Shown here one piece after another: positions 7,304-8,672 of a stretch of 8,672 nt of DNA. Source of the DNA: Alphaproteobacteria bacterium (GTDB lineage: Bacteria; Pseudomonadota; Alphaproteobacteria; Rhodobacterales; Rhodobacteraceae); contig RFGD01000036.1 in the NCBI GenBank assembly GCA_003696705.1, forward strand, positions 1 to 8,672. The letters are read 5' to 3'. Positions within the stretch are counted from its first letter, which is position 1, and every line of letters starts with the position of its first letter. The translations under genes were made by a program, and so were the position numbers. Under the pieces are notes generated by a model. The model was given only the letters and a program-made list of their open reading frames with translations. It did no database searches and was not told the DNA's origin.

Positions 7304-7332
7304 TTGACATCTGGCGCATGCACCTCCATTAG
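7304..7332 (+). promoter_or_regulatory. Promoter of the small exported protein gene
   Basis: A perfect -35 hexamer TTGACA (7304-7309) is followed after 17 bases by CATTAG (7327-7332), a 3/6 match to the -10 consensus. The predicted transcription start, near 7339, falls inside the palindrome at 7323-7363, so a protein bound there would block RNA polymerase directly. The -35 and the spacing are convincing; the exact -10 is less certain. Confidence 0.55.
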
Positions 7333-7363
7333 TGAACTGAACGGTTCGGTTTACCAATGGAGG
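7323..7363. promoter_or_regulatory. 41-bp imperfect palindrome, probable TetR-family operator
   Basis: Centred on base 7343, 17 of 20 base pairs of this stretch are symmetric. The outer arms are CCTCCATT (7323-7330) and AATGGAGG (7356-7363), perfectly complementary. The inner arms are 7332-7342 and 7344-7354, with two mismatches (7338/7348 and 7334/7352). The core contains the box CTGAACG-GTT-CGGTTTA (7337-7353), which recurs upstream of tetR. The palindrome overlaps the -10 and start site of the promoter on its left, and its right arm contains the GGAGG ribosome binding site (7359-7363) of the small gene. The position and the TGAAC-N6-GTTTA core fit a TetR-type repressor site; the identity of the binding protein is inferred from the neighbouring tetR. 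Confidence 0.6.
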
Positions 7364-7368
7364 CAAGC

Positions 7369-7629
7369 ATGTCCAAGCGCACGACTTCAACCCTTGCCGC
7401 GGCCCTCTCGGCAACGCTTCTTCTTTCGGCCACCGCACCGGCCCGCGCCGACTTCGCGATGCCGCTGTCGGCAATGCCCTGGAATGCGCCGACGATCGAG
7501 ACGACCGCGCCCCGGACACCCGCTTCCCGGATGCCGGCGACCCGCGCCGCGACCGACCCGGCGCCCCTTCCCTGTGTGGACGCCGGCCAGCCCGACGCGT
7601 GCCGGCCCGGTACCGACCGGCAGGGCTGA
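7369..7629 (+). CDS. Small exported proline-rich protein with two cysteines, function unknown
   Basis: 86 residues from the ATG at 7369, chosen because GGAGG (7359-7363) lies 5 bases upstream. An in-frame ATG at 7357 would put the start inside that site. Residues 1-27 form a classic Sec signal peptide: MSKR, then a hydrophobic core AAALSATLLLSATAP, and ARA before a predicted cut at Ala27/Asp28. The mature part, about 59 residues, is rich in Pro, Ala and Thr, lacks predicted structure by eye, and ends in LPCVDAGQPDACRPG with Cys69 and Cys78, which could form a disulfide in the periplasm. Third codon positions are G/C-rich as in neighbouring genes, which supports real coding. I recognise no family. 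The gene has a strong promoter overlapped by a palindromic operator, and a hairpin follows its stop, so it looks like a separately controlled single-gene unit next to tetR. Confidence 0.7.
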   Translation: MSKRTTSTLAAALSATLLLSATAPARADFAMPLSAMPWNAPTIETTAPRTPASRMPATRAATDPAPLPCVDAGQPDACRPGTDRQG

Positions 7630-7641
7630 GGAAAAGGGAAG

Positions 7642-7667
7642 GCGCCGCGCCGACGTGCGCGGCGCTT
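7642..7667 (+). terminator. GC-rich hairpin, probable terminator of the small gene
   Basis: GCGCCGCGC (7642-7650) and GCGCGGCGC (7657-7665) form a perfect 9-bp stem with a 6-base loop, starting 12 bases after the TGA of the small gene. Only two T residues follow before GCCCC, so it lacks a classic U-tract. In high-GC genomes such stems can still terminate or attenuate. The trailing TT belongs to the candidate tetR -35 region. Confidence 0.5.
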
Positions 7668-7693
7668 GCCCCATCTGAACGAAGCGGTTTAAC
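7666..7693 (+). promoter_or_regulatory. Candidate tetR promoter
   Basis: TTGCCC (7666-7671) and TTTAAC (7688-7693), spaced by 16 bases, each match the sigma-70 consensus at 4 of 6 positions. The predicted transcript start, near 7700, lies after the ATG at 7694, which supports initiation of TetR at the ATG at 7724 instead. The shared box at 7675-7691 covers the spacer and -10. Confidence 0.45.
7675..7691 (+). promoter_or_regulatory. Second copy of the CTGAACGNNNCGGTTTA box, probable TetR autoregulatory operator
   Basis: CTGAACG-AAG-CGGTTTA matches the box at 7337-7353 in all 14 defined positions and in spacing; only the central three bases differ (AAG here, GTT there). Both contain TGAAC-N6-GTTTA, an imperfect palindrome. 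It sits over the candidate tetR -10, where a TetR protein repressing its own gene would be expected to bind. The outer palindrome arms of the first site are not repeated here. Confidence 0.55.
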
Positions 7694-7723
7694 ATGGGCT
7701 TCGGGGATTGGGGGCTGTCCTGC

Positions 7724-8350
7724 ATGAACAAGATCGACCCAGGCGTCCGGCGTGGCCGGAAGTTCGAACAGGTCATTTCCGGCGCGCGCAAGATTTTCCT
7801 GCGCGACGGTTTCGAAGGCGCAAGCGTTGACGACATCGCCCGGGCCGCGGGCGTTTCGAAGGCGACGCTCTACAGCTATTTTCCCGACAAGCGCCTTCTG
7901 TTTCAGGAAGTCACCAAGGCCGAGTGCCGGCGACAGGCCGAACGGGCCATCGAGCTTGGCGACCCCGGCGCGCCGCCCGAAGAAGCGCTTTACAAGGCCG
8001 GGTGCATCCTTCTCGAATTCGCGACATCGCCCGTGGCACAGCGCATCTACCGCATCTGTGTGGCCGAAGCCGAACGCTTCCCCGAACTGGGCCGCGCCTA
8101 CTACGAATCGGGCCCGGCGGTGGCCAGGGACAAGCTTGTGCAATACCTCTCGGGCGCGGTCGAGCGCGGTGCCCTTCGCATCGACGACATCCCCCTTGCC
8201 GCCCACCAGTTCATCGAGCTTTGCAAGGCCGAGATCTTCCAGAAGGTTGTCTTCGGCCTTCAGTCGAAGCCATCGGCCGCAGAGATCGACCGCATCGTCC
8301 GCGCCGCGGTCGAAACCTTCCTTGCCCGCTACGCGGCGCCCGCCACCTGA
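7724..8350 (+). CDS. TetR/AcrR-family transcriptional regulator (AefR-like C-terminal domain)
   Basis: 208 residues from the ATG at 7724. An in-frame ATG at 7694 abuts the operator box and lies upstream of the predicted transcript start, so the shorter form is preferred, although its ribosome binding site (GGGG, 7711-7714) is only fair. The N-terminal DNA-binding domain is textbook TetR: ISGARKIFLRDGFEGASVDDI (residues 18-38), then the helix-turn-helix ARAAGVSKATLYSYFPDKRLLF (39-60). The C-terminal half contains VAEAERFPELGRAYYESGPA (112-131), the hallmark of the AefR-like ligand-binding group (PF14246 as I recall it), whose members are dimeric repressors released by small molecules. Matching boxes in front of this gene and the small exported gene suggest it represses both. 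It is convergent with the dehydrogenase gene. The inducer cannot be read from the sequence. Confidence 0.92.
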   Translation: MNKIDPGVRRGRKFEQVISGARKIFLRDGFEGASVDDIARAAGVSKATLYSYFPDKRLLFQEVTKAECRRQAERAIELGDPGAPPEEALYKAGCILLEFATSPVAQRIYRICVAEAERFPELGRAYYESGPAVARDKLVQYLSGAVERGALRIDDIPLAAHQFIELCKAEIFQKVVFGLQSKPSAAEIDRIVRAAVETFLARYAAPAT

Positions 8351-8355
8351 TACGC

Positions 8356-8393
8356 GTCCTGCCGCCCTGAGCGCGATGCGCCGACGGCAGGAC
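8356..8393. terminator. Bidirectional hairpin terminator between tetR and the alcohol dehydrogenase gene
   Basis: GTCCTGCCG (8356-8364) and CGGCAGGAC (8385-8393) form a perfect 9-bp stem. The intervening 20 bases contain a further small stem, GCGC-GAT-GCGC (8371-8381). It fills the 54-base gap between the two convergent stop codons. No T-run follows on either strand, so the call rests on stem strength and location. Confidence 0.55.
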
Positions 8394-8404
8394 CGGACAC
8401 CGGC

Positions 8405-8672
8405 TCAGTAGACGACGACGGCGCGAATCGACTTGCCTTCGTGCATCAGGTCGAAGCCCTTGTTGATCTCGTCCAGCGTCAGCGTATGCGTGATCATCGG
8501 GTCGATCTCGATCTTGCCGCTCATGTACCAGTCGACGATACGCGGCACATCCGTGCGGCCGCGCGCGCCCCCGAAGGCGGTGCCGCGCCAGACCCGGCCG
8601 GTGACAAGCTGAAACGGCCGGGTCGAGATCTCGGCCCCCGCCGGCGCAACGCCGATGATGATCGATTCGCCC
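8405..8672 (-). CDS. frmA: Class III alcohol dehydrogenase / S-(hydroxymethyl)glutathione dehydrogenase, C-terminal part
   Basis: Only the last 88 codons lie in the window; the TGA stop is at 8405-8407 and the N-terminus lies beyond the right edge. The visible protein begins GESIIIGVAPAGAEIST and contains GRVWRGTAFGGARGRTDVP, IVDWYMSGKIEIDPMITHTL, and DEINKGFDLMHEGKSIRAVV near the end. These are the C-terminal signatures of glutathione-dependent formaldehyde dehydrogenase. The arginine in GKSIR corresponds to the conserved coenzyme/substrate-binding arginine of the class III enzymes. The cytoplasmic enzyme oxidises S-hydroxymethylglutathione to S-formylglutathione with NAD, supplying the substrate of FghA, whose gene starts about 3.2 kb away on the same strand. 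The zinc-binding residues are outside the window and cannot be checked. Alphaproteobacteria also use the name adhI for this gene. Confidence 0.93.
   Translation of the reverse strand, partial: GESIIIGVAPAGAEISTRPFQLVTGRVWRGTAFGGARGRTDVPRIVDWYMSGKIEIDPMITHTLTLDEINKGFDLMHEGKSIRAVVVY

Noticed and set aside
5380..7332. 650-codon open frame on the plus strand
   Set aside because: It lies antisense to mbfA and the AEC permease gene, both with clear family motifs. Its product is a charged Arg/Asp/Gly-rich string with no recognisable domain, typical of frames mirrored from high-GC genes.
7205..8206. 333-codon open frame on the minus strand
   Set aside because: It is antisense to tetR and the small exported gene, and would run through the operator, both promoters and the hairpin. 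No family features.
1..8672. CRISPR arrays, tRNA or rRNA genes, insertion sequences, phage or toxin-antitoxin modules
   Set aside because: No regularly spaced repeats, cloverleaf-like sequence, transposase motifs or terminal inverted repeats were seen. The genes form an ordinary chromosomal set with uniform base composition.

Overview
The window comes from a high-GC bacterium (roughly two thirds G+C by eye). Strong G/C preference at third codon positions, an MbfA-type membrane ferritin, a ZapE with a GTG start, and class III alcohol dehydrogenase and S-formylglutathione hydrolase sequences of alphaproteobacterial type all suggest an alphaproteobacterium, most likely Rhodobacterales/Paracoccaceae. 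This is a judgement from family resemblance, not from a search.

Layout. (1) 1-540, minus: the N-terminal part of ZapE, cut by the window edge. (2) 656-1900, plus: a 12-helix MFS transporter, divergent from zapE. (3) 1897-7191, minus: a compact gene train read right to left: mbfA (iron/peroxide protection), an AEC-family permease, fghA (S-formylglutathione hydrolase), a HAD hydrolase, an ornithine cyclodeaminase/mu-crystallin family protein and an alpha/beta hydrolase. The last four genes are joined by three successive 4-base ATGA stop/start overlaps. The train ends by sharing a palindromic CTAG stop with the convergent MFS gene. (4) 7192-7368: a divergent control region with a candidate mbfA promoter on one side and, on the other, a TTGACA promoter overlapped by a long palindrome. 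(5) 7369-7629, plus: a short exported, proline-rich two-cysteine protein of unknown function, followed by a GC-rich hairpin. (6) 7724-8350, plus: a TetR/AcrR-family regulator with an AefR-like C-terminal half. (7) 8405-8672, minus: the C-terminal 88 codons of class III alcohol dehydrogenase (S-(hydroxymethyl)glutathione dehydrogenase), convergent with tetR across a bidirectional hairpin terminator.

How the genes fit together. The alcohol dehydrogenase and FghA are consecutive steps of glutathione-dependent formaldehyde oxidation. Here they lie about 3.2 kb apart on the same strand, separated by mbfA, the permease, the small exported protein and tetR. The clearest regulatory signal is a 17-bp box, CTGAACGNNNCGGTTTA. 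It occurs once inside the palindrome in front of the small exported protein and once over the tetR promoter, with 14 of 14 defined positions identical. This suggests that the TetR protein controls itself and the small gene. No wholly new system is evident. The most interesting items are this two-gene TetR circuit, the unknown secreted peptide, and the translationally coupled enzyme set behind fghA. No gene-free stretch exceeds 300 bases.
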